33,220 nucleotides of DNA from Chloroflexota bacterium (GTDB lineage Bacteria > Chloroflexota > Chloroflexia > Chloroflexales > Roseiflexaceae). A program made the position numbers and the translations under genes. The notes under the pieces were generated by a model. The model saw only the letters and a program-made list of their open reading frames with translations. It was not told the DNA's origin and made no database searches. Positions within the stretch are counted from its first letter, which is position 1. The number at the start of each line of letters is the position of its first letter. Where the stretch lies: the NCBI GenBank assembly GCA_018969485.1, contig JAGWYG010000031.1:1-33220 (forward strand). The letters are read 5' to 3'. Of the stretch, positions 16,901-23,665 are shown one piece after another.

Positions 16901-16986
16901 CCGACGACGTCGTACGCCTGCCGGTCGTGATCACCGCGCCGCCGCCGGTTGCAGCGCCGGCCCGTCTGCCCTATAATGGGCCGTGA
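13981..16986 (+). CDS. Large polytopic membrane protein, glycosyltransferase (GT39/PMT)-like
   Basis: 1001 aa. Residues about 5-500 contain roughly a dozen strongly hydrophobic segments, with an early periplasmic loop (GIIGAGWDAESSLATARYLL) of the kind seen in GT-C type membrane glycosyltransferases. The C-terminal half (about 510-1001) is soluble, Ala/Gly-rich and beta-predicted, ending in a segment like LPPGDYTLLVGMYRWPALDR that I associate with surface domains of large Chloroflexota membrane glycosyltransferases. The lipid-linked sugar donor and acceptor are unknown; no canonical catalytic DD/DE motif could be fixed by eye. The ATG at 13981 is preferred over 13960 because GGGGAGGGAG precedes it. 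It starts 28 bp after kynU in the same direction. It could instead be a non-enzymatic membrane protein. Confidence 0.75.
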   Translation: MGLAGGPWDGLVAVVLVPLVATLLAGWCGWGLVRLALPAALRPHQRALTPLVGIAALMVALYLAVSGAWGVAAALPAVLLAAGGANLLAWRRRGPPRWRALQPDGLLWLLLVATYLVGIWPLLAHGQIGIIGAGWDAESSLATARYLLHGPVRAIAAAPDNPLRDLVQDPPAIGMTLGFALVQAAVDTVLRGEALASFAPLLAWFRALGIAALVVWLRATMGLGRSAALLGGALASAGALLLWVSYFNFNNQLAGWPLLWLSLTIPLAAVDAAAGRGWRGWPELLLAALVVMAQAVAYYAALTLWAPLALAAGALRLLQARHEAPGQLRRVLGAAAALAALGMVAAVPLARDYLAGFAWRYAGQVTSLGVFRFIGADEVLGITAFAPGVAPVPPPWSMPALLLAGGLLLAGLVLPRAAGAARVRWLAAGAATLAYLAWLQFGQAYPYAFMKGAAYAVAVAYGIIIAGWAAARQHLTGRRRLPLDAALLALFGALLAGQLQVVQRHLQAPGLYAGEVPALLALRQLVPPGATVLLSGDSRLRGPTLGIAAYALDHAVVRGSLRTAYRSYDRPAGVLLPDYALLHAREDPTALGYDGALWRGGSFALYRRAADVLGRTDDGRLLAAGSTATVVPAPPPGTVALDVELAAFAAGEVRLGAQRLILPAGVSVVTLAAVPPALELAAPATAPLILRGLTYRTGGDAGVREYPGATVLAVVSRADGLVVQTDAQVRLDRVGPVQLAIDIWDAARGVQYGWYGVSLPPDSAGALALSLDLRDGAMRGTLDGVALPLGVSFAGLRPGSYLARLQLGAGATVLATPPPLFQFTIHEDGRIDAVGTYRAQTLVALPPAPDQPLGARLADDATLLGYWPTSLRAAPGGALDLLLAWRADRAGSEERSVLLHLLDASGTRVAQFDGPPGAGATPTATWRADTHILDARRLAIPPDLPPGDYTLLVGMYRWPALDRVPLRVAGQRPADDVVRLPVVITAPPPVAAPARLPYNGP

Positions 16987-17014
16987 TGGGTGGCGCACGC
17001 AACGGGACATAACG

Positions 17015-17040
17015 ACGGGTCGGAGCATGCTCCGACCCGT
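17015..17040. terminator. Perfect 26-bp palindrome, probable bidirectional terminator
   Basis: Two perfectly complementary 13-nt arms (left arm ACGGGTCGGAGCA) meet without spacer. It lies 28 bp after the plus-strand membrane-protein gene and 22 bp after the 3' end of minus-strand rpmB, the expected position of a shared terminator between converging genes. There is no U-tract on either side, so it may act with Rho or as an RNA-end stabiliser. Confidence 0.6.
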
Positions 17041-17062
17041 GTGTCGCAGACGCTGCCGCGGT

Positions 17063-17269
17063 TCAGCGCAATCGGTACATGGATCGGAGGCAGCGCGTGC
17101 ACACGTTGATCTGCACCCGGCGATCGCCCTCGGTGACTGTCGCCCGCTGCACGTTTGGCTTGAACGTCCGGTTGGTCTTCGGCGCGCGGCGTGCCCAGCC
17201 ACCCGACGCCTGGTGGCGGATATTGCGTCCAAACGTGACGCCTTTGGCGCAGACTTCACACTTTGCCAT
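17063..17269 (-). CDS. rpmB: 50S ribosomal protein L28
   Basis: 68 aa, within the usual range for bacterial L28. The start MAKCEVCAKGVTFGRNIRH and the segment RRAPKTNRTFKPNVQR are characteristic. Two CxxC pairs, Cys4/Cys7 and Cys57/Cys60, make this a zinc-binding (C+) form. The protein is part of the large ribosomal subunit. It is divergently transcribed from the asp23-fakA operon, and a good promoter lies at 17314-17342, giving a leader of about 38 nt. The ribosome-binding site is weak (GAGAGTGAGAA). No rpmG or other ribosomal gene is adjacent. Confidence 0.97.
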   Translation of the reverse strand: MAKCEVCAKGVTFGRNIRHQASGGWARRAPKTNRTFKPNVQRATVTEGDRRVQINVCTRCLRSMYRLR

Positions 17270-17313
17270 GGGGGTTCTCACTCTCTTGGATCGGCCAGTC
17301 GCAATCGCCGCAC

Positions 17314-17342
17314 ATAGTACCACATCCGCCGGGCGTCTGCAA
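17314..17342 (-). promoter_or_regulatory. Sigma-70 type promoter of rpmB
   Basis: On the minus strand TTGCAG (17337-17342) and TACTAT (17314-17319) are separated by exactly 17 nt. Predicted start of transcription is near 17307, about 38 nt before the rpmB ATG. Confidence 0.6.
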
Positions 17343-17356
17343 CCACGGTGGGCGTG

Positions 17357-17692
17357 ATGGCCGATGCACGCGACACCCCCGGCAGCATCGCCGTCCTGCC
17401 GCGCGCCATCGCGCGGGTAGTCGCCGCCGAGCTGCGCACCCATCCCCACGTCGTCGCGCTGACCAGGCCACGCAGCATGCTGGCGCTCGATTGGCCCGAC
17501 GCCTGGCGCGGCGTGGCCGTCCACGACGATGGTGCGGGCGTCACGCTGGAGATCGGGCTGATTCTGGTGAGCGGCGTTGCGATCGAGGCGGCCACCGACG
17601 ATATCCGCGAGCGGATCACCCGCCGCGTCGCGCGCACGTTTCGCCTTGACGCGCGCGTGATGCTCGCACTGCAAGGGGTACAGGCGTCGTGA
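17357..17692 (+). CDS. Asp23/Gls24 family protein (YloU-like)
   Basis: 111 aa. The order GSIAVLPRAIARVVAAELRTHPHV, then a short strand pair GVAVHDDGAGVTLEIGLILVSGVAIEAATDDIRERI and a final VARTFRLD follows the Asp23/Gls24 family. Members lie next to fakA in many Gram-positive-type genomes and are linked to envelope homeostasis. In this gene the usual conserved glycine-rich region is divergent, so the call rests partly on context. Its stop overlaps the GTG start of fakA (GTGA), showing translational coupling. The start could be the ATG at 17357 or GTGs at 17348/17354; no clear Shine-Dalgarno sequence decides it. Confidence 0.75.
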   Translation: MADARDTPGSIAVLPRAIARVVAAELRTHPHVVALTRPRSMLALDWPDAWRGVAVHDDGAGVTLEIGLILVSGVAIEAATDDIRERITRRVARTFRLDARVMLALQGVQAS

Positions 17693-19182
17693 GCGACGAG
17701 CAGTGGGACGGCGCGCAGTTCGCGCAGGCGCTGCACATGGCAGCGCGCCACATCGAGGTCCATCGTGCCTACCTGGACGGGCTGAACGTCTTTCCGGTGC
17801 CCGACGGCGACACCGGCACCAACCTGGCGCACACGCTGCGCGGCATCGTCGCGGCGCTCCCGGCATCCGACGCCCTCGGCGGGGTCGCCCGGGCGCTGGC
17901 CGACGGCGCGCTCCAGCATGGGCGGGGCAACTCCGGGATCATCCTGGCCCAGGCGCTGCGCGGGCTGGCCCAATCGCTGGCGCACGCGCCGACGCTCACG
18001 GCTGGCGATCTGGCCGCCGCACTCCGCGCCGCCTCGTGCGCTGCCGACGCCGCCGTCGCCAGCCCGGTCGACGGCACCATCCTGAGCGGCATCCGCGCGA
18101 CGGCCGCGGCGCTCGATCCCGCGCCCGCCAGCCTGGCGATCGCGCTCGAGCGCGCCTGGCACGCCGCACGGCAGGCGGTCGAGCGCTCGCCCCAGCAGCT
18201 CGCCGTGCTGCGCGAGGCTGGCGTCGTCGATGCCGGCGCCCATGGCTGGGCGCTGCTGCTCGAGGCGTGGGCCGCGCTGGCCCACGGGCGGCCGCTGGCG
18301 GCCACCGCGCCGCCGCCACCCCGGCCGCGGCGCAGCGCCGCCGGCCCGGCCGGCTATTGCGTCAACCTGATGATCACCGCCGCCGAGATCACGCCCGAGC
18401 AGGTGCGCCGCGCGCTGGCGCCACTGGGCGACTCGCTGGCGATCGCCGGCACCGCACCGCGCATTCGCGCCCACCTGCACACCGCCCACCCCGGCCAGCC
18501 GCTCGATGCCGCCGCCGCGCTCGGCGAGCTCGACCGCATCGAAATCCAGAACATGGCGCAGCAGTGCCGCCAGCAGCGCCACCGCACCGACGACCTGCCG
18601 CTCGGCCTGGTCGCAGCCGTCGCCGGCGATGGATTTGCCGCGCTGCTCGGCGCGCTCGGCGCGACGGTCGTGCCCGATGGCGCTGCGGGCGATGCCGCGA
18701 TCGCCGAGGCGCTGCTGGCCCGCGCCACGCAGCCGGCGATCGTGCTCAGCGAGCGTCGCGCCGCCTGGTACCAACTCGGCCCCGCGCCCATCGCCTGGCT
18801 GCCCTGTGCCACGCCGGCCCACGCGCTCGCCGCCGCGCTCGCGTTTGATGCCCACGCGACGCTCGCCGAGGCCGCCGCGACGATGCGCGCCGCACTGGCG
18901 CGCGTCGCCGTCGCCAGCATCGATATCGTCGGCACGCGCGCACTGCTCGTCGGGCCCGACGGCAGCATCACCGATGATGCCGTCGATGCGCTGCTCGATG
19001 GCTGTGCCACGCACGCCTGGCTCGATGACGCCGAGCTGGTGAGCATCTCCACCGGCGCCGCCGCGTCACCCGACGAGGTGCTGCGGCTGTGCGCCGCCAT
19101 CGCGCGCCATCGCGCCACACCGCGCATCGTGACGCTCGACGGTGGCCAGGCGGCGCCGCGCTATCTCCTCGCCATCGAATGA
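17689..19182 (+). CDS. fakA: Fatty acid kinase subunit A-like (DhaL-domain) protein
   Basis: 497 aa. FakA phosphorylates fatty acids bound to a FakB (DegV) partner to make acyl-phosphates for membrane lipid synthesis. The N-terminal DhaL domain (about 5-200) has the Mg-ATP motif NVFPVPDGDTGTN with Asp39 and Asp41, HGRGNSGIILAQALRG at 77-92 and GVVDAGAHGWALLLEA at 178-193. A Pro-rich linker (208-214) leads to the middle domain, where Cys224 and the His pair of RAHLHTAHPG (H262, H264) correspond to the zinc ligands known in staphylococcal FakA. The C-terminal domain follows. The GTG start overlaps the stop of the Asp23-like gene. Two degV/fakB genes directly downstream support the assignment. 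Confidence 0.9.
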   Translation: MSDEQWDGAQFAQALHMAARHIEVHRAYLDGLNVFPVPDGDTGTNLAHTLRGIVAALPASDALGGVARALADGALQHGRGNSGIILAQALRGLAQSLAHAPTLTAGDLAAALRAASCAADAAVASPVDGTILSGIRATAAALDPAPASLAIALERAWHAARQAVERSPQQLAVLREAGVVDAGAHGWALLLEAWAALAHGRPLAATAPPPPRPRRSAAGPAGYCVNLMITAAEITPEQVRRALAPLGDSLAIAGTAPRIRAHLHTAHPGQPLDAAAALGELDRIEIQNMAQQCRQQRHRTDDLPLGLVAAVAGDGFAALLGALGATVVPDGAAGDAAIAEALLARATQPAIVLSERRAAWYQLGPAPIAWLPCATPAHALAAALAFDAHATLAEAAATMRAALARVAVASIDIVGTRALLVGPDGSITDDAVDALLDGCATHAWLDDAELVSISTGAAASPDEVLRLCAAIARHRATPRIVTLDGGQAAPRYLLAIE

Positions 19183-19209
19183 GCGACCAGAGCAGTAAGG
19201 ATGGATCCT

Positions 19210-20061
19210 GTGTCACGCATCAAGATCGTCACTGACAGCACCTGTGACATCCCGCTGGGCGTCGCGCACGACCTCGGCATCGAGATCGTGCCGATGACGC
19301 TGTATGATGACGAGCACACGTTCCGCGCCGGCATCGACCTGACCAACGAGCAGTTCTATACGCTGCTCACCGAGGAGCATGCCGAGTTGCAGGCGCAGTC
19401 GCCCACCGCGCTCCAGTTTCGCCAGGTATACCGGCGGCTCGCCGGCGAGTACGACTACATCTACTCGATCCACCTGTCGAGCCGGCTGGGCGGCGTCTAT
19501 CAGGAAGCCGTGCAGGCGCGCGCACAGATGCCCGCCTCGGCGACGCGCATCGAGATCATCGACAGCAAGCTGGCATCGATGGCGCTCGGCCTGGTGATCG
19601 AGCACGCCGCCCGCGCCGTGCGCGACGGCGCGACGCCGGCACAGCTCACGTCGCTGATCGGGCGGCTGATGCAGCACTGCCACATCGTCTTCTTCGTCGA
19701 TACGGTGGAGTATCTCGAACGCAGCGGCCGCCTCGGCCTGGCGACGGCCGTGCTCGGCTCGATGGCGCGCATCAAGCCGCTGATGCTGCTCGACGACGGC
19801 GAGATCGTGCCGTACGAGCGTACCCGCACGCGCGCCAAGGCGATCGAAGGGCTGTTCACCTTCATCGAGGACTTCCCGAGCGTCCAGGAGGTGGTCGCGC
19901 TGTTCTCGACGACGCCGGAGGATGTCGACAAGCTGCTCGACAAGGTCGAGCCGATCTTTCCGCGCGAGCAGGTGCGGATCGCCCAGTTCGGCCCGAGCAT
20001 CGGCGCCTATCTCGGGCCGGGCGCGATGGGGGTGGCGGTGTTCGAGGGCCTGGGCGGCTGA
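19210..20061 (+). CDS. DegV family protein (FakB-type fatty-acid-binding subunit), first copy
   Basis: 283 aa from the GTG at 19210; AAGGA lies 8 nt upstream of it, whereas an ATG at 19201 sits directly on that element. The start SRIKIVTDSTCDIP is the DegV signature, and the lipid-carboxylate-binding pattern continues with SIHLSSRLGGVYQ, DTVEYLERSGRLG and MARIKPLMLLDDGEI. The C-terminal GPSIGAYLGPGAMGVAVF closes the fold. DegV/FakB proteins hold a fatty acid and present its carboxylate to FakA. The gene starts 27 bp after fakA. It shares about the same architecture as the following degV but the two are clearly diverged, so they are old paralogues rather than a recent copy. Confidence 0.93.
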   Translation: MSRIKIVTDSTCDIPLGVAHDLGIEIVPMTLYDDEHTFRAGIDLTNEQFYTLLTEEHAELQAQSPTALQFRQVYRRLAGEYDYIYSIHLSSRLGGVYQEAVQARAQMPASATRIEIIDSKLASMALGLVIEHAARAVRDGATPAQLTSLIGRLMQHCHIVFFVDTVEYLERSGRLGLATAVLGSMARIKPLMLLDDGEIVPYERTRTRAKAIEGLFTFIEDFPSVQEVVALFSTTPEDVDKLLDKVEPIFPREQVRIAQFGPSIGAYLGPGAMGVAVFEGLGG

Positions 20062-20083
20062 TGTCCGGCGGTGGGAGGGGTCG

Positions 20084-20926
20084 ATGCTGCGAGTGGTGGT
20101 CGACAGCACTGCCGATGTGCCGCCGGGGTTGCGGGCGAGTGGCGCGCTGACGGTGGTGCCGGTGCTGTTGCATCGTGGTGACGAGACGCTGCGCGACGAT
20201 GTGGATATCAGCCGCGATGCCTTCTATGCCTGGCTGACGCATGCGGACGCATTGCCGCGCACGGCGGCGCCGACGGTGGGCATGTTCGCCGCGGCGCTGG
20301 GCAGCGCCGCGGCCGACGGCACGCCAGTGCTGGCGATCACGGTGTCGCAGGCGCTGAGCGCGACGTACGGTGCGGCGTGCCAGGCGGCGGCGCTGCTGCC
20401 TGCGGCGCAGATCGCAGTGCTCGACAGCCGGTCGATTGCGCTGCCGATCAGCTACCTGGCGCTCGAGGCGCTGCGGCTCGACGCGGCGGGTGCCACGCTG
20501 CCCGAGATCGTCGCGCAGCTTGAACGGCGGCGCGAGCAGACGATGGCGCTGGTGGCGCTGGATACGGTGCGCTACCTCGAACGCGGCGGCCGCATCGGCC
20601 GCGTGTCGGCGCTGCTCGGCGGGCTGCTCGACATCAAGCCGGTGCTCGCGGTGGCCGACGGCACGCTGCGCGCCGTCGACCGGCCGCGCACGCGGCGGCG
20701 GGCGCTCGAGCGCCTGGTCGACCTGGCGGCGGCGCAGGCGCCGTTCAGCCGGCTGGACGTAATGTACAGCACCGAGCCCGACGTGGCGGCGCGGCTGGCC
20801 GATGCGTGTGCCGCCGCCGGGCTGCATCCGCGCGCGCAGATCGGGCTGGTGCAGATCGGCGCGGTGCTCGGGGCGCACGCCGGGCCCGGCGCGCTCGCGA
20901 TCACTGCGCTGCGGGGCACCACGTGA
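20084..20926 (+). CDS. DegV family protein (FakB-type), second copy
   Basis: 280 aa from the ATG at 20084, preceded by GGGAGGGG. It has the DegV start LRVVVDSTADVPPGL, the segment ITVSQALSATYG, the motif DTVRYLERGGRIGRVSALLGG, and LLDIKPVLAVADGTL followed by basic RPRTRRR. The end GAVLGAHAGPGALAI matches the family. It lies 22 bp after the first degV and its stop overlaps the GTG of recG (GTGA). The ligand-pocket residues differ from the first copy (for example SQALSATYG against SSRLGGVYQ), which fits a different acyl-chain preference. That is inference. Confidence 0.93.
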   Translation: MLRVVVDSTADVPPGLRASGALTVVPVLLHRGDETLRDDVDISRDAFYAWLTHADALPRTAAPTVGMFAAALGSAAADGTPVLAITVSQALSATYGAACQAAALLPAAQIAVLDSRSIALPISYLALEALRLDAAGATLPEIVAQLERRREQTMALVALDTVRYLERGGRIGRVSALLGGLLDIKPVLAVADGTLRAVDRPRTRRRALERLVDLAAAQAPFSRLDVMYSTEPDVAARLADACAAAGLHPRAQIGLVQIGAVLGAHAGPGALAITALRGTT

Positions 20927-23430
20927 CCGCAGCAGCCGGCGCGAACCCCGCGCGCGAACAGATCATCCGCCTCGGCCATGCGCTCGTCGCCGAGCAGCGC
21001 CGTGACTATGACGACTGCGCCCATGCCGGCGGTCTCGCCGGGTTCCTGGCGGCGTGGCGCGCCGACGCCGACGCCGCACTGGGCCACGAGGCCGTCCGGG
21101 TGACGCTGGTGGCGCTGGCCGAGTATGCCGCCCTGCCCGCGGATGGGCGCCGCGAGCGCCTGGATGCGGCGATCGTGCGACTGCGCGCGCTCGTGCGCAG
21201 CCTGCCCGCCACGCTGGCGGCGCCACCGCCACGCCCGGCCCGCCGTGCCCGCGCCAGCCAGCCGGCGGCAGCCGCGCCGTTCACACTCGCGACGCCGCTC
21301 GATGCGGTCGAGAGCGTCGGCCGCCAGAATGCGCTGGCGTTCCGCCGCCTGGGCGTACACACGGTGCATGATCTGCTGTACCACCTGCCGCATCGTTACG
21401 ACGACTTCAGCAGCCAGCTGCCGATCGCCCGGCTGACCCCCGGCGCCGTCGCGACGGTGGTCGCCGAGGTGCGCGAGCTGCGCAGCTTCACGATGCGCGC
21501 CGGCGGAGGCGGCACCGAGGTGCTGCTCGCCGACGACAGCGGTGTGCTCAAGGCGGTGTTCTTCCGCCAGCCATGGCTGGCGCGCCAGCTGCGCCCCGGC
21601 ATGCGGCTGGTGGTGAGCGGCCGGGTCGAGCTGGCGTTTGGTGCGCGCCAGATGACCGGCCCTGACTGGCAGCAGGCCGACGCTGAGTTGCTGCACGCCG
21701 GGCGCATCGTCCCGGTGCATCCGCTGACCCGCGGACTGGTCGAGCGCAGCGCCCGCAGCGTGATCCGGCAGGTCGTCGAGCGGGCGGCGCCGCTGGTCGT
21801 GGATCATCTGCCCGAGGCGACGCGTCAGCGCGCCGGGCTGGTGCCGCTGGGCGAGGCATTGTGCCACGTCCACTTCCCGCCCGATCAGGCGGCGCTGGAG
21901 CGGGCGCGGCGCCGCCTGGGGTTCGACGAGTTCTTCCTGATCCAGCTGGGCGTGCTGCGCCGCAAGGCCGAGTGGCAGCAGGCGAGCGGGTATGCGATCG
22001 CCGACGCCCCCGCGGTGCATCGCGCGTTCCTCCAGCGCCTGCCGTTCGCGCCGACGCGCGCCCAGGCGCGCACCATCGAGGAGATCGGCGCCGATATGGC
22101 GCGGCCGGTGCCGATGGCGCGCCTGCTGCAGGGTGATGTCGGCAGCGGCAAGACGGCGGTGGCCGCGGCGGCGGCGCTGCGGGCGATCGCCGGCGGCTTC
22201 CAGGTGGCCTTGATGGCGCCGACCGAGATCCTCGCCGAGCAGCACTACCGTGGCCTCAAGGGGTTGCTGAGCGGCGTGCCGGTGCGCCAGCCGCCACCCG
22301 ACGACGGCGTCGCGTCGGCCGAGCGCCTGGCCGAGATCCGCGCGCTGCTCGGCCTGGCGTTCGAAGGCGATCTCGGCCCGGCCGGCGTGCGCGTGGCGCT
22401 GCTCACCGGCGGCCTCGGCGCGCGGGCGCGGCGCCGCGTGCTGGCCGCGCTGGCCCAGGGCGACATCGATCTGCTCATCGGGACGCATGCGCTGATCAGC
22501 GAATCGGTGGCCTATCGCCAGCTTGGTCTGGTGATCGTCGATGAGCAGCATCGCTTTGGCGTCGAGCAGCGCCAGCGCCTGAAAGACAAGGGGTTCAACC
22601 CGCACCTGCTGGTGATGACGGCGACCCCCATCCCGCGCACGCTGACGCTGACGCTGCACGGCGATCTCGATACGTCGATCCTCGATGAGCTGCCGCCCGG
22701 CCGCCAGGAGATCCGGACGCGCTGGATCCGCAGCGCCGACCGTGAGCGTGCCTATCGTCACATCCGCCGCGAGATCGCCGCCGGGCGCCAGGTGTTCGTG
22801 ATCTGCCCGCTGGTCGAGGAGAGTGAGAAGATCGATCTGCCGAGCGCCGAGGAGATGCACCAGCGCCTGTCGCAGGCCGTGTTCCCCGAGCTGCGCGTCA
22901 CGCTGATCCACGGCAAGATGGCGCCGCGCGACAAGGACGCGGTGATGGTGGCGTTTCGCAATCATGCGTTCGACATCCTGGTGGCGACGGCGGTGATCGA
23001 GGTGGGCATCGACATTCCGAATGCGTCGACGATCATGATCGAGGGCGCGGATCGCTTTGGCCTGGCTCAGCTGCATCAGTTCCGCGGCCGCGTCGGCCGG
23101 GGGCAGCATGCCAGCTTCTGCATCCTGGTGAGCGACCGCGACAACGAGGTGACGACGCGCCGGCTGCAGGCGATGGAACAGACGCGCGATGGCTTCCGCC
23201 TGGCGGAGATCGATCTTGAGCTGCGCGGGCCGGGCGAGTTCTTCGGCACACGGCAGTCGGGTACGCCGGACCTGAAGGTGGCGCAGCTGGCGGATACGCG
23301 CCTGCTGCTGACGGCGCAGCAGGAGGCGCGCCGCATCATCGAGGCGGATCCGACGCTGGCGCAGCCGGAGCATGCGGCGCTGCTGGCCCGGATCGAGGCG
23401 TTCTGGTCGGAGGGTGTGCAGTCGGGCTGA
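20923..23430 (+). CDS. recG: ATP-dependent DNA helicase RecG
   Basis: 835 aa from the GTG at 20923, which overlaps the degV stop. RecG drives regression of stalled forks and Holliday-junction branch migration. After a non-conserved N-terminal extension of about 125 residues comes the wedge/OB domain with LDAVESVGRQNALAFRRLGV and LLYHLPHRYDDFS. Helicase motifs follow: Walker A GDVGSGKT with Lys410, motif Ia APTEILAEQH, motif II DEQH at 540-543, motif III TATPIPRT, and motif VI QFRGRVGRG. The C-terminal LELRGPGEFFGTRQSG is the RecG TRG region. The last 49 codons are duplicated immediately downstream. Placement after degV genes is a common bacterial arrangement. Confidence 0.98.
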   Translation: MTAAAGANPAREQIIRLGHALVAEQRRDYDDCAHAGGLAGFLAAWRADADAALGHEAVRVTLVALAEYAALPADGRRERLDAAIVRLRALVRSLPATLAAPPPRPARRARASQPAAAAPFTLATPLDAVESVGRQNALAFRRLGVHTVHDLLYHLPHRYDDFSSQLPIARLTPGAVATVVAEVRELRSFTMRAGGGGTEVLLADDSGVLKAVFFRQPWLARQLRPGMRLVVSGRVELAFGARQMTGPDWQQADAELLHAGRIVPVHPLTRGLVERSARSVIRQVVERAAPLVVDHLPEATRQRAGLVPLGEALCHVHFPPDQAALERARRRLGFDEFFLIQLGVLRRKAEWQQASGYAIADAPAVHRAFLQRLPFAPTRAQARTIEEIGADMARPVPMARLLQGDVGSGKTAVAAAAALRAIAGGFQVALMAPTEILAEQHYRGLKGLLSGVPVRQPPPDDGVASAERLAEIRALLGLAFEGDLGPAGVRVALLTGGLGARARRRVLAALAQGDIDLLIGTHALISESVAYRQLGLVIVDEQHRFGVEQRQRLKDKGFNPHLLVMTATPIPRTLTLTLHGDLDTSILDELPPGRQEIRTRWIRSADRERAYRHIRREIAAGRQVFVICPLVEESEKIDLPSAEEMHQRLSQAVFPELRVTLIHGKMAPRDKDAVMVAFRNHAFDILVATAVIEVGIDIPNASTIMIEGADRFGLAQLHQFRGRVGRGQHASFCILVSDRDNEVTTRRLQAMEQTRDGFRLAEIDLELRGPGEFFGTRQSGTPDLKVAQLADTRLLLTAQQEARRIIEADPTLAQPEHAALLARIEAFWSEGVQSG
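23284..23430 (+). repeat. Direct repeat: recG 3' end, copy 1
   Basis: The last 147 nt of recG, including its TGA, recur at 23491-23637 with only four differences, all transitions. This copy is the one in frame with the helicase. Confidence 0.95.
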
Positions 23431-23637
23431 GTGGTGCGGGCATACTATCAGCAGAATACGCGGCTGTTCCACGTCATCGGCCGTGCGGCGCAGCTGGCGG
23501 ATACACGCCTGCTGCCGACGGCGCAGCAGGAGGCGCGCCGCATCATCAAGGCGGATCCGACGCTGGCGCAGCCGGAGCATGCGGCGCTGCCGGCCCGGAT
23601 CGAGGCGTTCTGGTCGGAGGGTGTGCAGTCGGGCTGA
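23431..23637 (+). pseudogene. Chimeric remnant: methyltransferase head fused to recG tail
   Basis: A 68-codon open frame begins with GTG directly after the recG stop. Its first 20 or so residues (VRAYYQQNTRLFHVIGRAA) copy the N-terminus of the methyltransferase at 23666; the remaining 49 copy the recG C-terminus. It results from tandem duplication of the recG/methyltransferase junction. The piece lacks the methyltransferase ribosome-binding site and ATG, and has no complete domain. It could be translated by coupling to recG, but I regard it as a by-product of duplication. Confidence 0.85.
23491..23637 (+). repeat. Direct repeat: recG 3' end, copy 2
   Basis: Second copy of the recG tail. The four transitions change three residues relative to copy 1 (Leu to Pro twice and Glu to Lys), as expected without selection. 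Confidence 0.93.
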
Positions 23638-23665
23638 GCGGTGCGGCACCGCGGCGAGGTGATCG

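Noticed and set aside
20572-23649. Minus-strand 1025-codon open frame
   Set aside because: It is antisense to recG and degV. Its internal repeat merely mirrors the duplicated recG tail.
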